From NCBI GenBank assembly GCA_036403095.1, contig DASWRQ010000253.1:1-27078 (forward strand): 27,078 nt of DNA, given 5' to 3'. A program made the translations under genes and the position numbers. The notes below the pieces were generated by a model. That model did not search any database. It saw nothing but the letters and a program-made list of their open reading frames with translations, and was not told the origin of the DNA. This document shows, piece by piece, positions 8,464 to 16,495 of the stretch; the first letter of the stretch is position 1, and each line of letters starts with the position of its first letter. This DNA is from Kutzneria sp036403095 (GTDB lineage: Bacteria > Actinomycetota > Actinomycetes > Mycobacteriales > Pseudonocardiaceae).

Positions 8464-9330
8464 TCACCAACGGTGGGCGGCGAAGTCCACCGGCCGCGGC
8501 TCCAACAACGCGGCCCGCTCGACCAACCCGGCCAGCCGCGCGGCCATCTCGTCGGCCGACAAGCGTTTGCGGTCGCCGTGCCCGGGCAGCACGTACTCGA
8601 ACCGGATCACCGGGGCCGTCCGGGCCAGCGATTCGGCCAGCACCCGAATGTCGTACCAGGTCACGGTCTCGGCAACCTCGAGATCACCGGTGGTGCGCGA
8701 CCAATAGAACGAGTCGCCGGTGAAGCAGTACTTGTCGTCGGCCAGGAACAGGACGCTGCCGCGGGTGTGCCCGGGCAGCGGATGGACGACCACACCGGGC
8801 ACGACCTCGACCGGATCGAGCCCCCGCACGACCACGTCGGCATCCGGCACGGAGTCCAGATCACCCTCGTGAATCCACAGTTTCGCCCCGAAACGGTCGG
8901 CGTACTCGCGACCGTGGGCGACGTGGTCGCGGTGGGTCAGCAGGACATCGGTCACCCGACCGAGCCGCTCGTAACGGTCGGCCAGCTCGGCGCTCCACCG
9001 CGGCGTGTCGATCATCAGATTCCCGCCGGGACGACGCAGCAGATAGGAGTTCGCGGCGGCGGTCTGCCGGGAGTTATGTCCACAGAGGAACAGATCGTCG
9101 TCCAGCGCCAACGGGAACGGGTCGAGCGCGGGGTCCAGGCGGTCCTCGCTGTGCCGGATGGAGCGGGTCGGGCAGGCGTACGCGGCGGTGTGCAACACCC
9201 GCCGCTCGGCCTCGGTCTCGGGCTGTCGGATCACCTCGGAGTGCCCGTTCACCTGCGCGATCAGCCCGGGCGCGAACTGACGGGCCACATCGCAGTCCGT
9301 ACAGCGGTCGTCGACGTACCAGCCGGTCAT
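8464..9330 (-). CDS. Metallo-beta-lactamase-fold hydrolase with N-terminal ferredoxin-like domain
   Basis: 288 aa in two parts. Residues 1-60 resemble a reduced ferredoxin domain with Cys10-x2-Cys13 and Cys53-Pro (DRCTDCDVARQFAP... AYACPTRSI). Residues 80-275 are an MBL fold: H133-x-D135-H136-x-x-H139 (THRDHVAHG), His190s-type LPGHTRGS, GDSFYW and LPGHGD. The first motif departs from the canonical HxHxDH, as in the plant/bacterial relatives with a fused ferredoxin domain. Only three candidate cluster Cys are visible, so a [4Fe-4S] cluster would need another ligand. Start ATG has GGGGG 6-7 nt upstream. In many actinobacteria an MBL-fold protein accompanies mycothiol formaldehyde detoxification; this one lies 4.8 kb from mscR, so a link is only speculative. 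Confidence 0.87.
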   Translation of the reverse strand: MTGWYVDDRCTDCDVARQFAPGLIAQVNGHSEVIRQPETEAERRVLHTAAYACPTRSIRHSEDRLDPALDPFPLALDDDLFLCGHNSRQTAAANSYLLRRPGGNLMIDTPRWSAELADRYERLGRVTDVLLTHRDHVAHGREYADRFGAKLWIHEGDLDSVPDADVVVRGLDPVEVVPGVVVHPLPGHTRGSVLFLADDKYCFTGDSFYWSRTTGDLEVAETVTWYDIRVLAESLARTAPVIRFEYVLPGHGDRKRLSADEMAARLAGLVERAALLEPRPVDFAAHRW

Positions 9331-9371
9331 GTCATCCCCCAGAGGAAAGTCGGTAATCCAGGACTACCAGG

Positions 9372-9387
9372 CTTTTCCGGGGAAAAG
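9372..9387. promoter_or_regulatory. 16-bp dyad upstream of the MBL gene
   Basis: CTTTTCC-GG-GGAAAAG, a 7+7 bp near-perfect palindrome, lies 42-57 nt upstream of the MBL-fold start. It is A/T-rich against the local background and lacks the loop expected of a terminator, so an operator is more likely. Confidence 0.4.
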
Positions 9388-9454
9388 AAAGCGTTGACTT
9401 GCCGCGTCGCCCCTGCTCTACAAGATCGTTTTATTGTGCCGCAACGGAAAGGCG

Positions 9455-9474
9455 GGCCCCGACGAATCGGGGCC
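9455..9474 (-). terminator. Terminator of the CYP102 gene
   Basis: Perfect 8-bp stem GGCCCCGA/TCGGGGCC. Read on the minus strand, its loop is the stable UUCG tetraloop. It starts 30 nt past the P450 stop. There is no long T tract. Confidence 0.65.
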
Positions 9475-9503
9475 GGCCTCGGGAATTCCCTTTCGGGCCG
9501 GGC

Positions 9504-12500
9504 TCAGCCGGCCCAGACGTCCTCCACGTAGCGGTCCTCGGCGATCAGCCCGTCCAGCCACGCCTGGTCGTCGCCCGACGCGTGGCTGCGATAGATGGAC
9601 CGGAACGCCTCCCGCACGGCCGGGGCCATGCCCTTGCCGTCGCCGCAGATGTACACCCGGCCGCCGGCCTCCAGGGCGGCCCAGATCTCGTCGCCGTCGG
9701 CGGTGATCCGGTCCTGCACGTACTTGACGCCGTCGACCTCGGCCCGGGAGAAGGCGGGGCGCATGGAGATCACGCCGGCCCGCTCGGCCGCTTCGAGCTC
9801 GGCCCGGTGCAAGTAGTCGACGTCGGGGTGCCGGATACCGAAGTAGCACAAGCCGGGGCCCAAAGCCTTGCCGGCGGCCTGCTCCGCGGCCCGGTCGCCG
9901 ATGAAGCCGCGGAACGGGGCCAGGCCGGTGCCGGCGCTGACGTAGATCACCGGGACCGTGGTGTCGGCCGGCGCCTGGAATGCCTCCCGCGCCTTGTCGA
10001 CGCGGGCCCGCAGCTGCTCGCCGGCGGCCAGCCGGGACAGGTAGTACGAGGAAACCCCGTGGAACTCACCGGATCCGGTGCGCGAGGGCCCGGACACGAC
10101 GCCGACGATCAGCTCCACCTCGCCCGGCCGGGCCAGGGCCGAGGACGAGATCGAGTAGTGCCGGGCCTGGATCGGCGACAGCATCTCCAGGAAGTCCTCC
10201 GGCGCCAACTGGCACGCGGGGTTCTGCTCCAACAGCTCCAGCAGGCTCAGGTCGGTCTCGCCCAGCGCCTGCAGCGCCGCCTTCTCCGGCGGGCACGGGT
10301 TGCCGCCGGCCAGCACCTTGATCTGGGCCGGCGTCGCCGGGTTCTGCAACTCGACGAAGTGCGTGAGCAGCTGACGGATCGTCACGGGGCGGTCGACCGG
10401 GATGGCTCGCCGGGTCTTCTGCCGCGGGTTGATGGCCACGACCAGCTCCAGGTTCAGCGAAAAGCGGGCGGCGACCCGGTCCACCAGGTCGGACGGGTTG
10501 TCCGGCACGACTGTCAGGTGGTCGCCGGTTCGGTAGGTGACGCCGTCGGGCAGCTGGATCCGCAGGTGCCGCTTGGACCGCCCCAGCGGGCTGTCCACGT
10601 CGACGAGTTCGTCGTTGGCCAGCACGGTCATCGGCGTGACCTCGTACCGGGCGTCCAGCGCCGCGGTCACCGGACCGGTGATCACCCGCACGTCGTAGAG
10701 GCGGTCAGAGGTGTCGGCGATGACCGGCTCAGCGTCCGGATCTCCGTACCGGGTAAGGAGTTCCGTCCACAGCCGGTCGCTCCACGACTCGATGTCGCCG
10801 GTCAGGTCGCCGGAGGCGTCGGCCTCGCAGCGGTCGACGAGTCGAACCGCACCCAGCTCCGAGAGCCGGGCGTCCAACCGGGTCGGCACGTGCTGGTAGG
10901 TCGCGGCCCAGTTCCGGTCGCCCACGCCGAGCACGGCAAAGGACACCGCGGACAAGTCGTCGGCGGCGGAATCCAGCCAGGCCACGAACTTCGCCGCGTC
11001 GTCGGTCGGCTTTCCGTTGTACGAGGCGGCGACCACGACCACCGGGCCATCGGTCGGCAGCTTGCCGGCGAACTCGTCCAGCGGCGCGGCCACGGCGGTG
11101 AAGCCGCGGTCCTCGCCCTCGTCGGCCAGCTGGCGGGCCATCGCCCGGCAGGTGCCGAGATTGGAGCCGTGCAGCACGGTCAGCGTGGTGCCCTGCTTGG
11201 CCCGCCCGCCGGCCTTCGACGTCTCCCGGACGACCGAACCCCGGGTCGGCTGAACGCGTTCGGTGCGGCGGGCCAGGTTCAGCCGGAAGCCGGTCGGCTT
11301 GAGGGTCAGCGTCTCCTTGATCTTCAGCTCGTAGTTGAAGCTGTCCAGCAGCCGGTACCGATGGATGATCATCCCCAGCAGCAGGGTCGCCTCGTGCAAC
11401 GCGAACTGGCGGCCGATGCAGGCCCGCTCGCCCGTGCCGAACGGCTTGAACGCGTGCGCCGGACGGGCCTTCTCCCGCTCCGGGTCGAAGCGGCCGGGGT
11501 CGAACGCCTCCACGTTGTCGCCCCACACCTTGTCCCGGTGCAGCATCGGGGCCAGCACGACCACCCACTGCCCCTTCTTGATCGGGTGCCCGCCGATGGT
11601 GGTGTCGACGATCGCCTCACGGGAGAACGCGGCCGCGGTCGGCCACATGCGCAGCGCCTCGTTGAGGACCTGCCGCACGTAGCGGAGCTTGCCGACCTCC
11701 TCGTAGGTGGGCTGCGGGTTTTCCTGATCGCCCCACAGCGCGTCCACCTCGGCCTGCGCCCTGGCCAGCACGGCGGGGTTCTTGAGCAGGTAGTACAGCG
11801 CGAAGGACAGCGCACCGGAAGTGGTCTCGTGCCCGGCGATCAGGAAGGTGATCACCTGGTTGCGGATGTTGGTGTCGTCCAGCACCGTGCCGTCGACCGG
11901 GTGCGGGGCGTTCAGCATCAGGCCCAGCATGTCGCCCGTGGACTTGTCGCCGGACTCCTTGCGCTCCTTGATGACGTCGTCGACGACCCCGGCCAGGAAC
12001 TCGGCGTCCTTGGCGAACTGCTCGTCGGCCCCCTTGTTCAGGATGGGGCCGATCCACGGCAGCTCACGGGCCTTGGCCTGGGCGTGGGCCAGACCGCGGA
12101 CCAGGGCCTGCACGAACGGGTGCGGGTCGGGGCGCTGGAACGACTCGAAGTCGAAGGCGAAGCCGGTCAGGCCGATGGTGTCCAGGGTCAGCCGGGTCAT
12201 GTCGTCGGCCACCTCGACCGGGCGGCGGTCCACGTGCTCGTCCCAGGAGGCGACCAGCCGGTTGGCCACCTCCAGCATGGCCGGGTGGTAGCCGCGCATG
12301 GACTGCAGCGAGAAGGCCGGCAGCAGGATGTCGTGGGCCTTCTGCCAGTTGGGCTCGTCGTTGAACGCGGTGAACAGCCCGTCGCCGGCGATGGCGCGGA
12401 TGCGGGCCAGCGAGGGCGCGACGTGCTTGGCGAACCGGTTCTCGTCGGCCACCTCGGCCACCAGGTCGGCGCCGGACACGAAGACGACGTCGTTGCCGAA

Positions 12501-12650
12501 GAACTGGCGGGCGAAGATCGGGCCGAGCTCGCGGGCCTGCCGCATGGCGTCCTGGACCGGCGTGGCCGGCGAGGTCCCGACCACGTCGCCGACGAAGGGA
12601 ATGCGGTTGGCCGGGTGCGGGAGTCCCGTGGTGTCCATCGAGGTTGTCAT
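9504..12650 (-). CDS. CYP102-type self-sufficient cytochrome P450 / NADPH-P450 reductase fusion
   Basis: 1048 aa, collinear with P450 BM3 throughout, down to the shared C-terminus DVWAG. The heme domain has the I-helix AGHETTSG (272-279, Thr276), EALR (331-334) and FGTGERACIG with heme-ligand Cys411. The FMN domain starts at GSNLGTC (495-501). The FAD/NADPH domain has RHYSISSS (830-837) and GTGLAPFRGF (907-916). It should hydroxylate fatty-acid-like substrates with NADPH, in the cytosol. By ungapped alignment the BM3 residue Phe87 is kept (Phe93), but the carboxylate anchors Arg47 and Tyr51 correspond to Asn53 and Phe57, so the preferred substrate may differ. Start ATG has GGGGAAG 4 nt upstream. 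It is divergent from a PAS-LuxR gene rather than next to a Bm3R1-like TetR repressor. Confidence 0.97.
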   Translation of the reverse strand: MTTSMDTTGLPHPANRIPFVGDVVGTSPATPVQDAMRQARELGPIFARQFFGNDVVFVSGADLVAEVADENRFAKHVAPSLARIRAIAGDGLFTAFNDEPNWQKAHDILLPAFSLQSMRGYHPAMLEVANRLVASWDEHVDRRPVEVADDMTRLTLDTIGLTGFAFDFESFQRPDPHPFVQALVRGLAHAQAKARELPWIGPILNKGADEQFAKDAEFLAGVVDDVIKERKESGDKSTGDMLGLMLNAPHPVDGTVLDDTNIRNQVITFLIAGHETTSGALSFALYYLLKNPAVLARAQAEVDALWGDQENPQPTYEEVGKLRYVRQVLNEALRMWPTAAAFSREAIVDTTIGGHPIKKGQWVVVLAPMLHRDKVWGDNVEAFDPGRFDPEREKARPAHAFKPFGTGERACIGRQFALHEATLLLGMIIHRYRLLDSFNYELKIKETLTLKPTGFRLNLARRTERVQPTRGSVVRETSKAGGRAKQGTTLTVLHGSNLGTCRAMARQLADEGEDRGFTAVAAPLDEFAGKLPTDGPVVVVAASYNGKPTDDAAKFVAWLDSAADDLSAVSFAVLGVGDRNWAATYQHVPTRLDARLSELGAVRLVDRCEADASGDLTGDIESWSDRLWTELLTRYGDPDAEPVIADTSDRLYDVRVITGPVTAALDARYEVTPMTVLANDELVDVDSPLGRSKRHLRIQLPDGVTYRTGDHLTVVPDNPSDLVDRVAARFSLNLELVVAINPRQKTRRAIPVDRPVTIRQLLTHFVELQNPATPAQIKVLAGGNPCPPEKAALQALGETDLSLLELLEQNPACQLAPEDFLEMLSPIQARHYSISSSALARPGEVELIVGVVSGPSRTGSGEFHGVSSYYLSRLAAGEQLRARVDKAREAFQAPADTTVPVIYVSAGTGLAPFRGFIGDRAAEQAAGKALGPGLCYFGIRHPDVDYLHRAELEAAERAGVISMRPAFSRAEVDGVKYVQDRITADGDEIWAALEAGGRVYICGDGKGMAPAVREAFRSIYRSHASGDDQAWLDGLIAEDRYVEDVWAG

Positions 12651-12725
12651 TGCTCTTCCCCAGGTCGGTGCGTCTTGATCGCTCCATTTCAGCCTGGCAG
12701 CGGGAAGGGCCGTTCGCGACGAGAA

Positions 12726-12747
12726 AGGCTACAAGAACCTGTAGTTT
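12726..12747. promoter_or_regulatory. Shared promoter/operator between CYP102 and PAS-LuxR genes
   Basis: TAGTTT (12742-12747) stands 6 nt before the GTG of the regulator, a leaderless plus-strand -10. TAGCCT on the minus strand (12731-12726) is a candidate -10 for the P450, with a leader of about 70 nt. A dyad CTACA-N6-TGTAG (12729-12733, 12740-12744) overlaps both. A bound LuxR-type dimer could control both genes; this is inference. Confidence 0.5.
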
Positions 12748-12753
12748 CGGCCT

Positions 12754-13359
12754 GTGAGGGAAGCGACCCCGGACCTGCGGGCCGAGCAGCGCCGGACCGG
12801 CATGTGGCGCAACCGCTTCCTGGCCCTGCTCGACCGCACCCCGGTGCCCACCGCGATCTGTCAACTCGACGGCACGATCACCGTGGCCAATCCGGCCTTC
12901 GCCGAGGCGCTGGGCCGCCGGCCGTCCCAGCTGCGCGACCGGCACGTGCTGGAGTTCTTCCAGGCCAAGGTGCGCCGCGACTACGAGAAGCTGGTCGCCG
13001 GCCTGCAACACGGCGGCCGGGCCCGGCTGGTGATCGCCGTGCAGTTCGCCGGCGGGGCCGGCGAACTCACCGTGCAAGCGGTTTCCGACGACGACGGCTC
13101 GGGCCTGCTGCTCACGCTGCGGATCACGCCCGTGCCGGTCGATGTGCGGCTTTCCGACCGGGAGAGCGAGATCCTGCGGCTGGTCGCCGGCGGCGCGACC
13201 TCCGCGGCGGTGGCGGCCGAGCTGGGCATCACCGGCGACGGCGTGAACTACCACCTGACCCGGCTGTCCGAGCGCCTCGGCGTGCCGAACCGGACCGCGC
13301 TGGTGGCCCGGGCCTACTCGCTCGGCCTGCTCGACCCGGCCTCGTGGCCGCCGCGCTGA
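12754..13359 (+). CDS. PAS domain-containing LuxR-type transcriptional regulator
   Basis: 201 aa. Residues about 20-130 form a PAS fold (FLALLDRTPVPTAICQLDGT followed by ITVANPAFAEALGRRPSQLRDRHVLEFF, then beta strands ending LLLTLRITPV). Residues about 135-195 are a GerE/LuxR HTH: LSDRESEILRLVAGGATSAA, then VAAELGITGDGVNYHLTRLSERLGV, matching the LT.RE.EVL...A.G.s..eIA..L.is..TV..Hl..i..KLgv pattern. There is no receiver domain, so it is probably a one-component sensor of a ligand or redox state. The GTG start appears leaderless. Its position, 103 bp from the divergent P450, suggests that it controls that gene and itself. Confidence 0.9.
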   Translation: MREATPDLRAEQRRTGMWRNRFLALLDRTPVPTAICQLDGTITVANPAFAEALGRRPSQLRDRHVLEFFQAKVRRDYEKLVAGLQHGGRARLVIAVQFAGGAGELTVQAVSDDDGSGLLLTLRITPVPVDVRLSDRESEILRLVAGGATSAAVAAELGITGDGVNYHLTRLSERLGVPNRTALVARAYSLGLLDPASWPPR

Positions 13360-13483
13360 CCGTGTGATCGAGCACACATCACCGGAACGTCGGTACCGTC
13401 GAATACACCAGCCAACTAGGCTCTTTGGACTAGCCGGTCAGGAACGTGCCGACGCGCATCGTGCGCGAGCCTGGCCGGCTTTC

Positions 13484-13963
13484 CTATACCCGCTGCTCGG
13501 CCACCCGGCGCAGATTGTCCAGCGTGCGCTCGATGTTGCGGCGGTTGTGCGCCGACCGGTCCCACACGCCCGTGGCCAGCGGCGCGAGCACGTAGCGGAA
13601 CAACGCGTTGCGGCGGTCGTAGGTCGTCTCGGTGACCTCGCAGCCGTCGATCATCGGCTCGATCACGTACTCCCAGTCGGCCACGTCCATGCCCAGACTG
13701 CGGACGGTGTAGCGAAACCGGCGGCCCGGCTCGGCGCTGACCACCTCGGACGTCGTCGCCCAGCGGAACGGGCCGTTGCGGTTGCTGCCGCGGAAGACCG
13801 CGCCCACCTCGGGGCCGGTGGCCGGGTGCACCCACTGCGAACGGGTGCACTCCTCGGTGAACCGATGCTGCCCGGTCACATCGCTGACCAGGTCGTACAC
13901 CACCTCGGCGGGCGCGTCGACATGCACGGAGACTCTGACGGGATCCTCGGTCACACCGACCAC
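13484..13963 (-). CDS. SRPBCC-family (START/polyketide cyclase-like) protein
   Basis: 159 aa of the helix-grip fold: DPVRVSVHVDAPAEVVYDLV at the N-terminus, RFTEECTRSQWVHP, a central beta sheet (FRWATTSEVVSAEPGRRFRY, WEYVIEPMIDGCEVTETTY), and a long C-terminal helix (NRRNIERTLDNLRRVAEQ). Such proteins bind hydrophobic ligands; many actinobacterial members have no known reaction. Start: GTG at 13963 with GGGTGG about 7 nt upstream; a GTG three codons later is the alternative. It is divergent from mscR across a 190-bp region rich in repeats. Confidence 0.88.
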   Translation of the reverse strand: MVGVTEDPVRVSVHVDAPAEVVYDLVSDVTGQHRFTEECTRSQWVHPATGPEVGAVFRGSNRNGPFRWATTSEVVSAEPGRRFRYTVRSLGMDVADWEYVIEPMIDGCEVTETTYDRRNALFRYVLAPLATGVWDRSAHNRRNIERTLDNLRRVAEQRV

Positions 13964-13995
13964 AACGACGCCACCCGGCCAGGGTTTCGCCCGCC

Positions 13996-14070
13996 GTCAC
14001 CCGTTCCGGTGACAGCCAGCGTCACATGTGGACCACATTCGACTCGGTGCGGACTACGGACCACATGTGG
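13996..14070. promoter_or_regulatory. Repeat-rich control region between SRPBCC gene and mscR
   Basis: It contains a dyad GTCACC-N6-GGTGAC (13996-14013), then two copies of the palindrome CACATGTG (14023-14030 and 14062-14069, 39 bp apart), the second within perfect CCACATGTGG. Each copy also adjoins a GGACCACAT unit (14029-14037 and 14058-14066). The spacing is close to four helical turns, fitting cooperative binding of a regulator. No protein family is assigned. Confidence 0.45.
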
Positions 14071-14153
14071 CAAAAACCCGTGCGGGGGTCGCGATGTGTG
14101 CAGGGAAGTGCCAGGCTGCCGATCAAGGGCGACGAGGCCGGAAGGGGTAGCCG

Positions 14154-15242
14154 ATGCCGTACGAGGTCGACGGAGTGGTGGCGACCGGGAAGGGCGCCCC
14201 GGTGAGCGTCCAGCGGATCGTCGTGCCGGATCCGGGGCCGGGCGAGGTGGTGGTGCGGGTGCAGGCCTGCGGCGTCTGCCACACCGACCTGCACTACCGC
14301 GAGGGCGGCATCAATGACGAGTTCCCGTTCCTGCTCGGCCACGAGGCGTCCGGGATCGTCGAGGTGGTTGGCGCGGGCGTGACGAACGTGGCGCCGGGAG
14401 ACTTCGTGATCCTGAACTGGCGGGCGGTGTGCGGCGACTGCCGGGCCTGCCGCCGTGGCCGGCCCTGGTACTGCTTCAACACGTTCAACGCCAGCCAGCC
14501 GATGACGTTGACCAGCGGCCAGCCGCTGAGCAATGCGCTGGGCATCGGCGCGTTCGTGGAGAAGACGCTGGTGCACGCCGGCCAGTGCACGCCGGTGGAC
14601 CGCCGGGTCAGCCCGGACGTGGCCGGCCTGCTGGGCTGCGGCGTGATGGCCGGCCTGGGCGCGGCGATCAACACCGGCGGCGTGTCCCGCGGCGACACGG
14701 TCGCGGTGATCGGCTGCGGCGGCGTGGGCAGCGCGGCGGTGGCCGGGGCCCGGCTGGCCGGCGCGGCGAAGATCATCGCGGTGGACGTGGACCAGCGGAA
14801 ACTGGACTGGGCCAAGGACTTCGGCGCGACCGACACGGTCAACGCGCGGGAGACCGACGTGGTCGAGGCGATCAAGGCGCTGACCGACACCTTCGGCGCG
14901 GACGTGGTGATCGACGCGGTCGGCCGGCCGGAGACGTGGAAGCAGGCCTTCTACGGGCGTGACCTGGCCGGCACGGTGGTGCTGGTCGGCGTGCCCACCC
15001 CGGACATGACCCTGGACATGCCGCTGATCGACTTCTTCTCCCGCGGTGGCTCGCTCAAGTCGTCCTGGTACGGCGACTGCCTGCCCTCGCGGGACTTCCC
15101 GACCCTGATCGACCTGCACATGCAGGGGCGCCTGCCGTTGGAGAAATTCGTCACAGAGCGAATCGGACTTGGCGACGTAGAGCAGTCGTTCGAGCGTATG
15201 GGGCGAGGCGACGTGCTGCGCAGCGTGGTCGTGTTCGACTAA
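14154..15242 (+). CDS. mscR: S-(hydroxymethyl)mycothiol dehydrogenase
   Basis: A 362-aa zinc medium-chain dehydrogenase, collinear with the mycobacterial mycothiol-dependent formaldehyde dehydrogenase/nitrosomycothiol reductase (stretches such as ACGVCHTDL.YREGGINDE and LLGCGVMAGLGAAINTGGV match it as I recall it). It oxidises S-hydroxymethyl-mycothiol with NAD and reduces S-nitrosomycothiol. Catalytic zinc ligands: Cys42, His63, Cys162. Structural zinc: Cys93, Cys96, Cys99, Cys107. The Rossmann motif GCGGVG is at 188-193, and Asp211 at the end of beta2 indicates NAD. Start ATG, AAGGGG upstream. The next gene starts 10 nt after the stop, so the two are probably co-transcribed. Confidence 0.96.
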   Translation: MPYEVDGVVATGKGAPVSVQRIVVPDPGPGEVVVRVQACGVCHTDLHYREGGINDEFPFLLGHEASGIVEVVGAGVTNVAPGDFVILNWRAVCGDCRACRRGRPWYCFNTFNASQPMTLTSGQPLSNALGIGAFVEKTLVHAGQCTPVDRRVSPDVAGLLGCGVMAGLGAAINTGGVSRGDTVAVIGCGGVGSAAVAGARLAGAAKIIAVDVDQRKLDWAKDFGATDTVNARETDVVEAIKALTDTFGADVVIDAVGRPETWKQAFYGRDLAGTVVLVGVPTPDMTLDMPLIDFFSRGGSLKSSWYGDCLPSRDFPTLIDLHMQGRLPLEKFVTERIGLGDVEQSFERMGRGDVLRSVVVFD

Positions 15243-15252
15243 TACTGAGAAG

Positions 15253-16311
15253 GTGCGACTTCCGTTCGGCGACGAGGAGTACCCCGCAGCGCCCTACCCG
15301 GGCGCCCGGCCGGACGTGTCGTTCGCACACCTCGACGGGGTCGGCGCGCCGCTGCGCCCGGATCGGCACAGCCCGTCCGGCTGGCGTGTCGACCACTCCG
15401 GCCAGGAGCTCGACGAGTGGCTCGCGGCCAACGACGCCGTGCCGATGAGCAAGCGCGTGCCCGTGCTGGCCTACGGCTCGAACGCCTGCCCGTCGAAGAT
15501 CACCTGGCTGCGGGAGTCGCTCGGCCTGGCCGGGCCGGTGGTCGTGCTGCGGGCCCACTGCGAGGGCCTGGCCGCGGTGTGGGCGGCCGGCCTGCGGGTC
15601 GTCGACGACCAGCGGCCGGCGACGCTGATGGCCGACAAGAACGTGGTCGAGGAGCACGCGGTCTGGATGGCCGATCCGGAGCAGGTGCGGGTGCTGGACG
15701 TCTGCGAGGGCCGCGGCCGGCGGTACCGGTTGGCCCGGGTGCGCAGCGGCCGGGTGGTGCTGGACGACGGCGCGGTGGTGGACCGGGTGCTGGCCTACAC
15801 CGCGGCCGACCGGGTGCGTCGGCCGATCCTGGTGCGCGGCAAGCCCGTGCGGTGCGCCGACATGGATCAGGCGGCCGCGCAGGGGCTGGTCGGCAAGCGG
15901 GCCGGCAGCGACGGCCTGAAAGCGTCCACTGTGGACGGTGACCCGAGTCCGGACTCGTGGCCCAAGCGGGTCTTCGTCTACGGCACATTGCAGCCCGGGC
16001 ACGAGGCGTGGCACCTGCTGGAGCCGATGGTCAGCGGCCGGCCGCGCCAGGCGTCGATCCGGGGTTCGCTCTACGACACCGGAATGGGCTACCCGGCGCT
16101 GCAACTCGACGGCACGGACACCATCGCGGGCTGGGTGGTGCCGATTCGCTCGCCGCGCCGCACTCTGTCTACTTTGGACAAATACGAGGGCCCCGACTAC
16201 CGGCGGATACGTCTCGTGCTGCCGGACGGCGTGGTGTGCTGGACCTACGTCTGGACCGAGCCGACGCAGGGCATGGACCTGCTTCCGCAAGGGTGGCGGG
16301 TATCGGCTTGA
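15253..16311 (+). CDS. Protein with two gamma-glutamylcyclotransferase-like (GGCT/AIG2) domains
   Basis: 352 aa. The C-terminal half is a clear GGCT fold: KRVFVYGTLQPGHEAWHLL (YGTL 243-246), ASIRGSLYDTGMGYPAL, and LDKYEGPDYRR with the catalytic-type Glu312. The N-terminal half looks like a second, diverged copy: VLAYGSNACP (73-80) and VLDVCEGRGRRYRL with Glu152 in the equivalent place. GGCT enzymes release 5-oxoproline from gamma-glutamyl amines. GTG start; the GAGAAG upstream is very close, so coupling to mscR translation is likely. Mycothiol has no gamma-glutamyl group, so this pairing does not explain itself. A role on gamma-glutamyl peptides or other amides is possible. Confidence 0.85.
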   Translation: MRLPFGDEEYPAAPYPGARPDVSFAHLDGVGAPLRPDRHSPSGWRVDHSGQELDEWLAANDAVPMSKRVPVLAYGSNACPSKITWLRESLGLAGPVVVLRAHCEGLAAVWAAGLRVVDDQRPATLMADKNVVEEHAVWMADPEQVRVLDVCEGRGRRYRLARVRSGRVVLDDGAVVDRVLAYTAADRVRRPILVRGKPVRCADMDQAAAQGLVGKRAGSDGLKASTVDGDPSPDSWPKRVFVYGTLQPGHEAWHLLEPMVSGRPRQASIRGSLYDTGMGYPALQLDGTDTIAGWVVPIRSPRRTLSTLDKYEGPDYRRIRLVLPDGVVCWTYVWTEPTQGMDLLPQGWRVSA

Positions 16312-16348
16312 TCAACTGCGAGGTCGCGCCGGTCTCTGGAGTCGCAGG

Positions 16349-16383
16349 CCGCTAAAGGCGCGTCTTTCCAGCGCCTTTAGCGG
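16349..16383 (+). terminator. Hairpin terminator after the GGCT-like gene
   Basis: A perfect 13-bp stem, CCGCTAAAGGCGC (16349-16361) and GCGCCTTTAGCGG (16371-16383), with a 9-nt loop, lies 38 nt past the stop and has no T tract. It would end the mscR-GGCT unit. Confidence 0.7.
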
Positions 16384-16495
16384 ACAACGCGAAGAGGCCG
16401 GCTTGGAGCGACCTCGCCCTCCGCGGAACGCGGAGCATCAGCAGGGCAACCTCTGCGCCGGACGGCGCGTCTGCGGGGGTGGAGGTGGTTCAACC

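Noticed and set aside
9399..13367. Very long plus-strand open frame (over 1300 codons) opposite the P450
   Set aside because: It is the antisense shadow of the CYP102 gene: the protein is Arg/Gly/Val/His-rich with no domain, while the minus strand is a full BM3 relative. Its end merely runs into the PAS-LuxR region in another frame.
14061..14070. CCACATGTGG as an E-box-like site with a known factor
   Set aside because: The similarity to eukaryotic E-boxes has no meaning here; kept only as an unnamed palindrome.
13364..14317. Plus-strand frame from the LuxR stop through the SRPBCC gene into mscR
   Set aside because: It runs antisense to a recognisable SRPBCC protein and out of frame with mscR; composition is low-complexity.
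16349..16383. 13-bp hairpin as an integron attC or mobile-element end
   Set aside because: No integrase, no repeated copy and no conserved attC boxes; its place after a stop codon fits a terminator.
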